Below, piece after piece: positions 34,275 through 43,099 of a stretch of 64,000 nt of DNA. The DNA is from Streptomyces anulatus (lineage in GTDB: Bacteria; Actinomycetota; Actinomycetes; Streptomycetales; Streptomycetaceae): positions 372,001 through 436,000 of the forward strand of contig NZ_BMVK01000005.1 of assembly GCF_014650675.1 (NCBI RefSeq). Reading direction: 5' to 3'. Under the pieces are notes generated by a model. That model did not search any database, had not been told where the DNA came from, and worked only from the letters and a program-made list of their open reading frames with translations. Both the position numbers and the translations under genes were made by a program. The first letter of the stretch is position 1. Each line of letters opens with the position of its first letter.

Positions 34275-35117
34275 TCAGGGCAGCAGCCCCGCCCGGCGGG
34301 CCGCCACCACGGCCTCCAGCCTCGTGTGCGCCCCCAACTTCCGCATCGCGGACCGCAGATACCCCTTCACCGTCTCCGGTCGCAGCCCCAGCCGCTGGGC
34401 CGCCGCCGCGTTCGTCGCGCCCGCCGCCACACACGCCACCACATCCAGCTCGCGCGGCGCGAGGCGGACCTCCCGGGCCGCGGGCACCTTGGGCCCCGCC
34501 GCCGAGGCCAGCCGCCCGCAGACTTCCAGGAGCTCGTCACGCAGTGCCGGATCGACGACCCTCGGGACCAGCGCTCGCAGTTCACGATGGGCCTCGCGCA
34601 CGTCCTCCCAGGCCCCGGGCGCCGCGTCCGGATCGGTCACCTGCGCCCGGCCCGCCGCCAGCAGCTGCCGCACCTCGTCCCGCACCGCGAGCGACTGCTC
34701 CACGTCACGGGCCGCCGCCACCATCGCGTCGAACGTCCGGTCGCCCAGCGTGACGGGCGTGCGCAGCGCCCCGTACAGCACGCCCCGCACCGCGCGCCGT
34801 ACGACGACGGGGACCGCGACGACCGAGCGCAGCCCCTCCGCCGCCACCGCCGCGTCGTACTCGTGGCTGATGTGGCGGGAAAAGGCGTAGTCCGTCACCG
34901 CGCACGGCCGGGACAGTGCGATGGCCTTGCCGCCCAGACCGCTCCCGGCGGAGATGACCAGACCCCGCAGCGCACTGGTCTGCGCCCCGTTCAGCTCGGC
35001 GATCCGCGCATGGCGCGCGTCGGACAGCAGGCCGCCGAACACCACGGGAAGCCCGCTCGTGCGGCGCAGCCTCAACAGCGCTGCCTGCATCTCGACCGCA
35101 TCGACCGGTTCCGGCAC
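34275..35117 (-). CDS. GAF-domain LuxR-type transcriptional regulator
   Basis: 280 residues from the GTG at 35117, with GAGGGG upstream. The N-terminal GAF-like sensor region (about 10-150) has GLVISAGSGLGGKAIALSRP and a SVVAVPVVVRR strand; the C-terminal LuxR-type HTH (about 225-280) has LAPRELDVVACVAAGATNAA and RLGLRPETVKGYLRSAMRKL. No receiver domain is present. It is divergent from a two-gene acyl-CoA ligase operon with twin palindromes between, so it probably controls that operon in response to a small aromatic or acyl ligand. Confidence 0.88.
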   Translation of the reverse strand: MPEPVDAVEMQAALLRLRRTSGLPVVFGGLLSDARHARIAELNGAQTSALRGLVISAGSGLGGKAIALSRPCAVTDYAFSRHISHEYDAAVAAEGLRSVVAVPVVVRRAVRGVLYGALRTPVTLGDRTFDAMVAAARDVEQSLAVRDEVRQLLAAGRAQVTDPDAAPGAWEDVREAHRELRALVPRVVDPALRDELLEVCGRLASAAGPKVPAAREVRLAPRELDVVACVAAGATNAAAAQRLGLRPETVKGYLRSAMRKLGAHTRLEAVVAARRAGLLP

Positions 35118-35147
35118 TCCGACGCCCCTCCGCCCGGCCCGTGCCGT

Positions 35148-35184
35148 CCCCCGGACGGGGGAGCGGACCACCCCCGTCCGGGGG
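35148..35184. promoter_or_regulatory. Twin palindromes between the GAF-LuxR gene and the acyl-CoA ligase operon
   Basis: CCCCCGGACGGGGG (35148-35161) and CCCCCGTCCGGGGG (35171-35184), each self-complementary, centres 23 bp apart; together they also form a 14-bp inverted repeat. Candidate operator pair for the GAF-LuxR regulator. Confidence 0.6.
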
Positions 35185-35246
35185 TGGTGAGACCTGGGTC
35201 ACTGTTTACATGATGTTAGGCGACCGGTTCGTAATGAGGAGGGCAC

Positions 35247-36923
35247 ATGTCGGCAACCAGCGCTACCGAGACGTTCCGGGCCGCCCGGGACTTCCTGCTG
35301 GAACACCGCGAGGACTACGAGCGGGCGTACGCGGGCTTCCGCTGGCCCCGGGCGGACCACTTCAACTGGGCGCTGGACTGGTTCGACGTCATCGCCGAGA
35401 ACAACGACCGCACCGCCCTGCACATCGTGGAGGAGGACGGCCGGCGCACCGAGGTGTCCTTCGCGGCGATGTCCGAACGGTCCGACCGGGCCGCCAACTG
35501 GCTGAAGGCACAGGGCGTACGGGAGGGCGACCGCATCCTCGTGATGCTCGGCAACCAGGTCGAGCTGTGGGAGACCGCCCTCGCCGCGATGAAGCTGCGC
35601 GCCGTCGTCATCCCCGCCACCCCGCTCCTCGGCCCGGCCGACCTGCGCGACCGGGTGGAGCGCGGCCGGGTGCGCCATGTGCTGGTGCGGGACGCGGACA
35701 CCGCGAAGTTCGACGAGGTCCCCGGGGAGTACACCAGGATCGCGGTGGGCGAGGAGGTGGCGGGCTGGCTGCCGTACGCGGGGGTGGCCGAGGCGTCCGC
35801 CGCGTTCACACCGGGCCGCGAGACGGACGCGGACGAGCCGCTGATGCTCTACTTCACCTCCGGCACCACCGCCAGCCCCAAACTGGTCGAGCACACCCAT
35901 GTGTCCTACCCCGTGGGCCACTTGTCGACGATGTACTGGATCGGGCTCAGGCCGGGCGACGTCCATCTGAACATCTCCTCGCCCGGCTGGGCCAAGCACG
36001 CCTGGTCGAACCTCTTCGCCCCGTGGACCGCCGAGGCCACCGTCTTCATCTTCAACTACACCCGCTTCGACGCGGGCCGGCTGATGGCCGAGATGGACCG
36101 CTCGGGCATCACGAGCTTCTGTGCCCCGCCCACCGTCTGGCGCATGCTCATCCAGGCCGACCTGAGCCAGTTGAAGGTCCCGCCGCGTGAGGTCGTCGCG
36201 GCCGGTGAGCCGCTGAACCCTGAGGTCATCGAGACGGTCCGGCGGGAGTGGGGCGTCACCATCCGGGACGGGTTCGGCCAGACGGAGACCGCCGTCCAGG
36301 TCGCCAACACCCCCGGCCAGCTCCTCAAGACCGGCTCCATGGGCCGCCCGAGCCCCGGCTTCACCGTCGAACTGCTCGACCCGGTGACGGGACAGCCCGG
36401 CGCGACGGAGGGCGAGATCGCTATCGACCTCTCCGACCGCCCCGTCGGCCTGATGACCGGCTACCACGGCGATCCGGACCGCACCGCCGAGGCGATGGCG
36501 GGCGGCTACTACCGCACCGGGGACATCGGCGCACGTGACGCGGACGGCTACATCACCTATGTGGGCCGCGCCGACGACGTGTTCAAGGCCTCCGACTACA
36601 AGATCTCCCCGTTCGAGCTGGAGAGCGCCCTGCTGGAGCACGAGGCGGTCGCCGAGGCCGCCGTCGTGCCCGCCCCCGACCCGCTCCGCCTCTCCGTCCC
36701 GAAGGCGTACGTCGTGCTCGCGGAGGGCTGGGAGCCGGGGCCGGACACCGCGAAGGTCCTCTTCGAGCACTCCCGGGCGGTCCTCGCCCCGTACAAACGC
36801 ATCCGCAGGCTGGAGTTCGCGGACCTGCCCAAGACCGTCTCGGGCAAGATCCGCCGCATCGAGCTGCGCGAACGCACCGCCCTGGGATCCGGCGCCGAGT
36901 TCGTCGAGGGGGACTTCACGTGA
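35247..36923 (+). CDS. AMP-binding acyl-CoA ligase, benzoate/medium-chain-acid-CoA ligase-like
   Basis: 558-residue ANL-superfamily ligase that activates a carboxylic acid to acyl-AMP and then acyl-CoA. The phosphate-binding loop is YFTSGTTASPKLVEHTH, with DGFGQTETA, YRTGDIG and the catalytic Lys in KTVSGKIRRIELR. The long N-terminal region with FRWPRADHFNWALDWFD resembles benzoate, anthranilate or medium-chain acyl-CoA ligases. ATG start with GAGGAGGG upstream. The stop overlaps the start of a second ligase gene. Controlled probably by the divergent GAF-LuxR regulator. Substrate specificity is inferred only at class level. Confidence 0.9.
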   Translation: MSATSATETFRAARDFLLEHREDYERAYAGFRWPRADHFNWALDWFDVIAENNDRTALHIVEEDGRRTEVSFAAMSERSDRAANWLKAQGVREGDRILVMLGNQVELWETALAAMKLRAVVIPATPLLGPADLRDRVERGRVRHVLVRDADTAKFDEVPGEYTRIAVGEEVAGWLPYAGVAEASAAFTPGRETDADEPLMLYFTSGTTASPKLVEHTHVSYPVGHLSTMYWIGLRPGDVHLNISSPGWAKHAWSNLFAPWTAEATVFIFNYTRFDAGRLMAEMDRSGITSFCAPPTVWRMLIQADLSQLKVPPREVVAAGEPLNPEVIETVRREWGVTIRDGFGQTETAVQVANTPGQLLKTGSMGRPSPGFTVELLDPVTGQPGATEGEIAIDLSDRPVGLMTGYHGDPDRTAEAMAGGYYRTGDIGARDADGYITYVGRADDVFKASDYKISPFELESALLEHEAVAEAAVVPAPDPLRLSVPKAYVVLAEGWEPGPDTAKVLFEHSRAVLAPYKRIRRLEFADLPKTVSGKIRRIELRERTALGSGAEFVEGDFT

Positions 36924-38527
36924 GCAGCCTGTCCTACGCACACGGCGTCGGTGACACCGCGCTGCTCGGCGACACCATCGGCCGCAACCTCGACCGGGCG
37001 GCCGCGGCGCACGGCGACCGCGAGGCGCTGGTCGACATGGCCTCCGGGCGGCGCTGGACCTACACGGAATTCGTCGCGGACGTCGACGTGCTGGCCCGCG
37101 CCCTGATGGCGTCGGGCGTGGCGAAGGGCGACCGGGTCGGCATCTGGGCGGTCAACTGCCCCGAGTGGGTGCTCGTCCAGTACGCCACGGCCCGGATCGG
37201 GGCCGTCATGGTCACCATCAACCCCGCCTACCGCGCCCATGAGGTGGAGTTCGTCCTCAAGCAGGCCGGCGTCTCCCTGCTGGTCGCCTCCCTCTCCCAC
37301 CGCACCAGCGACTACCGCGCCCTCGTCGAACAGGTCCGCGCCGACTGCCCCGGCCTGCGCGCCGTCCACTACATCGGCGACCCGTCCTGGGACGAGCTGA
37401 CCGCCGCCGCGCCCGCCGTCACCCGGGAGCGACTGGCCGCCCGCGAGGCGGAGCTGTCCTGCGACGACCCGATCAACATCCAGTACACGTCGGGCACCAC
37501 GGGCTTCCCCAAGGGGGCGACGCTCTCCCACCACAACATCCTCAACAACGGATATTTCGTCGGGGAGACGATCGCTTACACCCAGGAGGACCGGATCTGC
37601 CTGCCGGTGCCCTTCTACCACTGCTTCGGCATGGTGATGGGCAACCTCGCCAGCACCTCGCACGGCGCCTGCATCGTGATATCCGGCCCCTCCTTCGAGC
37701 CCGCCGCCGTGCTGACCGCCGTCCAGCAGGAGCGCTGCACCTCGCTGTACGGGGTGCCCACCATGTTCATCGCCGAGCTGAATCTCCCGGACTTCGCCGC
37801 GTACGACCTCTCCTCGCTGCGCACCGGGATCATGGCCGGTTCCCCCTGCCCGGCCGAGGTGATGAAGCGGGTCGTCGCCGAGATGCACATGGCCGAGGTG
37901 TCCATCTGCTACGGGATGACGGAGACGTCCCCGGTCTCCACCCAGACCCGCCGCGACGACGACCTGGACCGCCGCACCGGCACGGTGGGCCGTGCGCTGC
38001 CGCACATCGAGATCAAGGTCGTCGACCCGGTCACCGGCGTCACGCTGCCGCGCGGCAGCGCCGGCGAACTGCGCACCCGGGGCTACAGCGTGATGCTCGG
38101 CTACTGGGACCAGCCCGACCGCACCGCCGAAGTCGTCGACGCCGGACGGTGGATGCACACGGGGGACCTCGCGGTGATGCGCGAGGACGGATACGTCCAG
38201 GTCGTCGGCCGGATCAAGGACATGATCATCCGGGGCGGCGAGAATGTGTACCCACGGGAGATCGAGGAGTTCCTGTACGGCCATCCGAAGGTCGCCGACG
38301 TCCAGGTGGTCGGGGTGCCGGACGAGCGCTACGGCGAGGAGATCCTGGCCTGCGTCATCCCCCGGGACCCCGCCGACCCGCCCACTCTGGAGGAGATCGC
38401 CGCGTACTGCCGTGAGCGGCTCGCGCACTACAAGATCCCGCGCAGGCTGCGGATCCTGGAGACCTTCCCGATGACGGTGAGCGGAAAGGTCCGCAAGATC
38501 GAACTGCGCGAGGCCTACGCGGACTGA
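36920..38527 (+). CDS. AMP-binding acyl-CoA synthetase, FadD-like
   Basis: 535-residue ANL ligase. Motifs: YTSGTTGFPKGATLSHHNI, CYGMTETSP, WMHTGDLAVMREDGY, RIKDMIIRGGENVYPREIEE and the Lys in MTVSGKVRKIELRE. Typical of fatty or dicarboxylic acid-CoA ligases of actinobacteria. The GTG start overlaps the preceding ligase by four bases, so the two ligases are made together, presumably on related substrates or as steps of one degradation route. No CoA-transforming enzymes are adjacent, so the pathway is not defined. Confidence 0.92.
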   Translation: MSSLSYAHGVGDTALLGDTIGRNLDRAAAAHGDREALVDMASGRRWTYTEFVADVDVLARALMASGVAKGDRVGIWAVNCPEWVLVQYATARIGAVMVTINPAYRAHEVEFVLKQAGVSLLVASLSHRTSDYRALVEQVRADCPGLRAVHYIGDPSWDELTAAAPAVTRERLAAREAELSCDDPINIQYTSGTTGFPKGATLSHHNILNNGYFVGETIAYTQEDRICLPVPFYHCFGMVMGNLASTSHGACIVISGPSFEPAAVLTAVQQERCTSLYGVPTMFIAELNLPDFAAYDLSSLRTGIMAGSPCPAEVMKRVVAEMHMAEVSICYGMTETSPVSTQTRRDDDLDRRTGTVGRALPHIEIKVVDPVTGVTLPRGSAGELRTRGYSVMLGYWDQPDRTAEVVDAGRWMHTGDLAVMREDGYVQVVGRIKDMIIRGGENVYPREIEEFLYGHPKVADVQVVGVPDERYGEEILACVIPRDPADPPTLEEIAAYCRERLAHYKIPRRLRILETFPMTVSGKVRKIELREAYAD

Positions 38528-38554
38528 GCGGAGGGGGCGGGCCGGGCGGGCGGG

Positions 38555-38752
38555 TCAGGCGGCTTCGACGATGTCGGGGTCGCCCCGGGTCGCCGCCGCC
38601 CACTCGATGAGCAGCACCTCGTAGGTCGCCGCCTCCACTGCGGACCAGTCCTGTCCGGAGGCGTCGACGAGCGCGCGGATGGCCTCGTTGGCGTGCTCGG
38701 CGGCGGGCGCGGGGCGGTCTGCGGGGAGGGAGCTGTCCGGGAGTAAAGCCAT
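38555..38752 (-). CDS. Small acidic protein with a TTA codon
   Basis: 65 residues from the ATG at 38752 (a GTG at 38758 is in frame). Acidic, helical pattern (EHANEAIRALVDASGQDWSA, VEAATYEVLLIEWAAA); no known motif. The third codon is TTA (38744-38746), the rare Leu codon that in Streptomyces needs the bldA tRNA; I found no other TTA codon in the genes of this window. Expression may therefore be limited to late growth or development. It ends close to the second acyl-CoA ligase gene, and the GNAT gene ends 9 bp upstream. Function unknown. Confidence 0.65.
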   Translation of the reverse strand: MALLPDSSLPADRPAPAAEHANEAIRALVDASGQDWSAVEAATYEVLLIEWAAATRGDPDIVEAA

Positions 38753-38761
38753 GCGCACAGC

Positions 38762-39391
38762 TTACGTGCCACCACTGACAGCCACGGCTTCCGAAGTGTC
38801 CGGGGCCCCCGAAGTATCCGGCATACGCGGAATCTTCACGGTCCCCGTGGCACCCGACGGCCGGACGGTGGGGGCCAGTTCGCGCCGCATGCAGACGCGG
38901 GGCCAGCGGTCCAGGCCGTGCTGGGCCTCCTCGGCCCGGATCGCGCGCAGTCCTTCGGTGAGTTCGCGTTCGGTCAGGACCCGGAAGCCGATACGGGCGT
39001 AGTACGGGGCGTTCCACGGCACATCGGTGAAGGTGGTCAGGGTGAGTGCCGCCATGCCCCGGGTCGCGGCCGGCGCGGCGAGGTGGGCGATCAACTCCCG
39101 GCCGATGCCCCGGCGGGCGGCGGCGGGGTCGACCGAGACCTGCTCGATGTGCAGGGCGTCGTCGACGGGGTCGGCGAGCACATAGCCGAGCGGCCGGTCG
39201 CCGGTGGCGGAGAGGGGGTCGGTGGCCACCCAGCAGCGGCCTGCCAGCCGGTAGCTCTCCAGCAGGTCGAGCGGGGGCGGATCGTCGTCGGCCACGAAGG
39301 CCATGCCCAGGGCCCGGAACGGTTCCCCTGCGGCGCGCTCGATGTCCTGGAGAAGCGGTAGATCCGAGCGTCTGGCGGAGCGGATACGCAT
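38762..39391 (-). CDS. GNAT family N-acetyltransferase
   Basis: 209 residues. The acetyl-CoA site is in VSVDPAAARRGIGRELIAHL (R-x-x-G-x-G/A pattern), followed by MAALTLTTFTDVPWNAPYYARIGFRVL, the usual beta5-alpha4 end of the fold. ATG at 39391, without a strong RBS. A C-terminal extension of about 50 residues is Pro/Thr/Ser-rich and unusual for the core family. Acyl acceptor unknown. Read in the same direction as the TTA-containing small gene, so they may share a transcript. Confidence 0.88.
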   Translation of the reverse strand: MRIRSARRSDLPLLQDIERAAGEPFRALGMAFVADDDPPPLDLLESYRLAGRCWVATDPLSATGDRPLGYVLADPVDDALHIEQVSVDPAAARRGIGRELIAHLAAPAATRGMAALTLTTFTDVPWNAPYYARIGFRVLTERELTEGLRAIRAEEAQHGLDRWPRVCMRRELAPTVRPSGATGTVKIPRMPDTSGAPDTSEAVAVSGGT

Positions 39392-39508
39392 GTACTCAGT
39401 GTGCCGCGCCGGACGCCGGTCCGGTACGCGGTGGCCGGATCAGGATGTCCGGCCGATGGCCCGGCACGCGCTTCCCGGAGCCCCAGGGCTTCTCGCGCAC
39501 GGCGACGT

Positions 39509-40219
39509 TCAGGCGCCCGTGCTCACCAGTTCGTCCGCAGGGCTGTTCACGGGCCGCGGGGCCCCGGTGAGATCCATGACGAAGAGCGGGAGTCCGACGC
39601 CGTCCGCGCGGGCCCGGGCGTCGGTCGCGTATCCGGCGAGGGAGAAGAACACCCCGGTCGTCGATGCGCCCAGCGCGTTGAGCCAGAGGGTCTCGACCGC
39701 GCGCAGCGTCGTCGGCCGGGTGCTGGAGTCGACCCGCGCGATCAGGCCGTCCGCCCGCAGGTCGATCCCGGAGGCCGGGCCGGCTCCGGGCCGGCCGACG
39801 TCGCGGAAGCCCAGCCAGGTCAGATAGAGACCGGCCGCGCTCACCACGTCGTGGCCCGTGCGGATCGTCATCGGCCGGAAGGCCGGGCGTGGGTGCGCGG
39901 CGGTGCGCGGCAGGGGGATGTGGGCGGGGGAGACCGGCGCGGCCGGGGCAGGCCCGGTGGCCACCGGGCGCACCGGTATCCGCAGAACGGTCCCGCACGG
40001 GCAGCACAGCTCGGGCTGGGGCCACTGGTTCTCCCGCTCGCAGGACGCGCAGCGAACGGTGACCCACACGTCGTTCCAGCTGCGGTGGCCGACCAGGACC
40101 GCCGGGGCGTCCCGCAGCAGCGGCGGGGCGGTGGGCGTCCCGCACGGGCAGGGGTAGGCCGGTGTGCTGTAGGCGTGGTCCCGGCTGCAGACAGGGCACC
40201 GTACCGGCACGGACTCCAC
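39509..40219 (-). CDS. Double zinc-ribbon protein with a degenerate Mrr/PD-(D/E)xK-like domain
   Basis: 236 residues from the GTG at 40219 (GGAGGGAGACGATC upstream). Two N-terminal zinc ribbons: Cys8-x2-Cys11 with Cys24-x-Cys26, and Cys57-x2-Cys60 with Cys73-x-Cys75. After a Pro-rich linker the C-terminal part (about 118-215) reads AAGLYLTWLGFRDV, GIDLRADGLIARVDSS and LNALGASTTGVFFSLAGYA, the order of elements of Mrr-like restriction endonuclease folds. The usual QVK/EVK is RVD here (162-164), so nuclease activity may be lost. The fold call is by eye. Isolated gene of unknown role. Confidence 0.65.
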   Translation of the reverse strand: MESVPVRCPVCSRDHAYSTPAYPCPCGTPTAPPLLRDAPAVLVGHRSWNDVWVTVRCASCERENQWPQPELCCPCGTVLRIPVRPVATGPAPAAPVSPAHIPLPRTAAHPRPAFRPMTIRTGHDVVSAAGLYLTWLGFRDVGRPGAGPASGIDLRADGLIARVDSSTRPTTLRAVETLWLNALGASTTGVFFSLAGYATDARARADGVGLPLFVMDLTGAPRPVNSPADELVSTGA

Positions 40220-40383
40220 GATCGTCTCCCTCCGGCACGGACGCGCGGCCGACTGCGCTCCGTGCCTCCCTCGTCACACCATCGTCCACCAGGAGCGAGG
40301 CTCTGGGGAGGGGGTTGGCGGACTTCATAGGGGCGGGCGGGCGTCCACGCCCTTGACGGGGGTCGCCCCACGTTTTAGATTGC

Positions 40384-40398
40384 TTCCGTATAGCAGAA
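40384..40398. promoter_or_regulatory. Operator box 1 of gcl
   Basis: TTCCGTATAGCAGAA, imperfect palindrome of the TTCCGTNNNGCRGAA type. Centre 21 bp from box 2. Resembles sites bound by IclR-family allantoin/glyoxylate repressors (AllR); assignment inferred. Confidence 0.7.
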
Positions 40399-40404
40399 CT
40401 GAAT

Positions 40405-40419
40405 TTCCGTAATGCGGAA
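40405..40419. promoter_or_regulatory. Operator box 2 of gcl
   Basis: TTCCGTAATGCGGAA, palindromic TTCCG/CGGAA. It lies 60 bp before the gcl start and 6 bp after box 1. The same pair with the same spacing precedes hyi at 46632-46667. Confidence 0.75.
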
Positions 40420-40479
40420 TTGGTGCTCTCAGGTGGCGCGACAGAGCCCGACTCCACCAATCCCGAGCAGGAGCACTCA

Positions 40480-42264
<1,785 letters not shown>

Positions 42265-42280
42265 CCCACCCGCACCGACC

Positions 42281-42322
42281 GCAGGCCCCCGCCCCGGATT
42301 CCGCTCCGGGGCGGGGGCCTGC
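42281..42322 (+). terminator. Terminator of gcl
   Basis: Perfect 18-bp stem (GCAGGCCCCCGCCCCGGA and its complement) with a 6-nt loop, 17 bases after the stop. Confidence 0.9.
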
Positions 42323-42353
42323 GTCGTTGCGTACGGGCCCTTCCACCCGCACC

Positions 42354-42830
42354 GCCCCAGCTCGTCCGGCGTGGACGGAGCCTGCGGGGCGGTGGTCCCG
42401 CACCGTCCCAGCCCGTCCGGCGTTTGAGGACGGAACCCGCGGGACGGTGGTCCCGTGCCATCCCAGCCTGTCCGGCGTTTGAGGACGGAACCCTCGCGCG
42501 GGAGGGGCCGAACTCCGCCGGCAGGGCGTCAGGGCGTGTCCCTCCCACAGGGGGCGGCCTGCTCCGGAGCCACGGTTCCGTCCTCAAACGCCGGACGGGC
42601 TGAGAGAGGTGCGGGCACACCTAAGCCGCAGTTCGGTCCTCAAGTGCCGAACGGGCTGAGAAAGGTGCCGGCACACCTAAGCCACGGTTCCGTCCTCAAG
42701 CGCCGGACGGGCTGCGAGGTGCGGGCACAGCCGGGCCACGGCCACGGTTCCTCAAGCGCCGGACGGGCTGGAAGGTGCTGGCTCACCGGACGGGCTGCGA
42801 GGTGAGGGCCCACCGGGCCGGCATGCGCCA
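42354..42830. repeat. Array of GTCCGGCG-TTGAGGAC interspersed repeats in two orientations
   Basis: About eight full or degraded copies of a 25-bp element, core GTCCGGCGTTTGAGGAC, the common Streptomyces intergenic repeat. Three lie forward (around 42363, 42414, 42471) in units of about 55 bp and about five lie inverted (around 42580, 42635, 42690, 42748, 42785) in units of about 57 bp. Flanking sequence such as GGTGCGGGCACACCTAAGCC is repeated too, so whole units were duplicated. The two halves face each other. No coding sequence is evident. Confidence 0.85.
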
Positions 42831-42846
42831 GGTGCGGGTACGTGAA

Positions 42847-42886
42847 AGGGCGCGGAGTACGGGACCGTATCCGTACTCCGCGCCCT
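42847..42886. terminator. Strong hairpin between the repeat array and the catalase gene
   Basis: Perfect 16-bp stem AGGGCGCGGAGTACGG / CCGTACTCCGCGCCCT, loop 8 nt. It lies 214 bp beyond the catalase stop on the minus strand; it can stop transcription from either side. Confidence 0.75.
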
Positions 42887-43099
42887 CGTTCAGGGAGCGA
42901 CAGAGGTGTCGCCGGGTGACAGGGACCGCGGCGGCGGCGATCGGCCCGGGGGAGGGCGTCTCCTTCAGGTCAGGAGACGGTCCCCGGGTCCTTCACCACC
43001 GCACTGGCATCGCTCGACCGCCGCGGCCTCGTCGTCCTGCCCGTGCCGCGCGGCACCCCTCATCCGGGTGCGCGGTACGGGCAGGGTCCAGGGGGAGGC
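42887..43099. other. Intergenic region, possible gene remnant
   Basis: No intact gene. The frame from about 42987 on the plus strand reads SFTTALASLDRRGLVVLP followed by PRGTP, which looks like a piece of a dehydrogenase-type Rossmann segment without start or end. It may be a decayed gene; weak evidence. Confidence 0.25.

Noticed and set aside
42354..42830. CRISPR-like array
   Set aside because: Repeats are degenerate, in both orientations, with spacer parts repeated as well; no cas genes. It is the common Streptomyces interspersed repeat.
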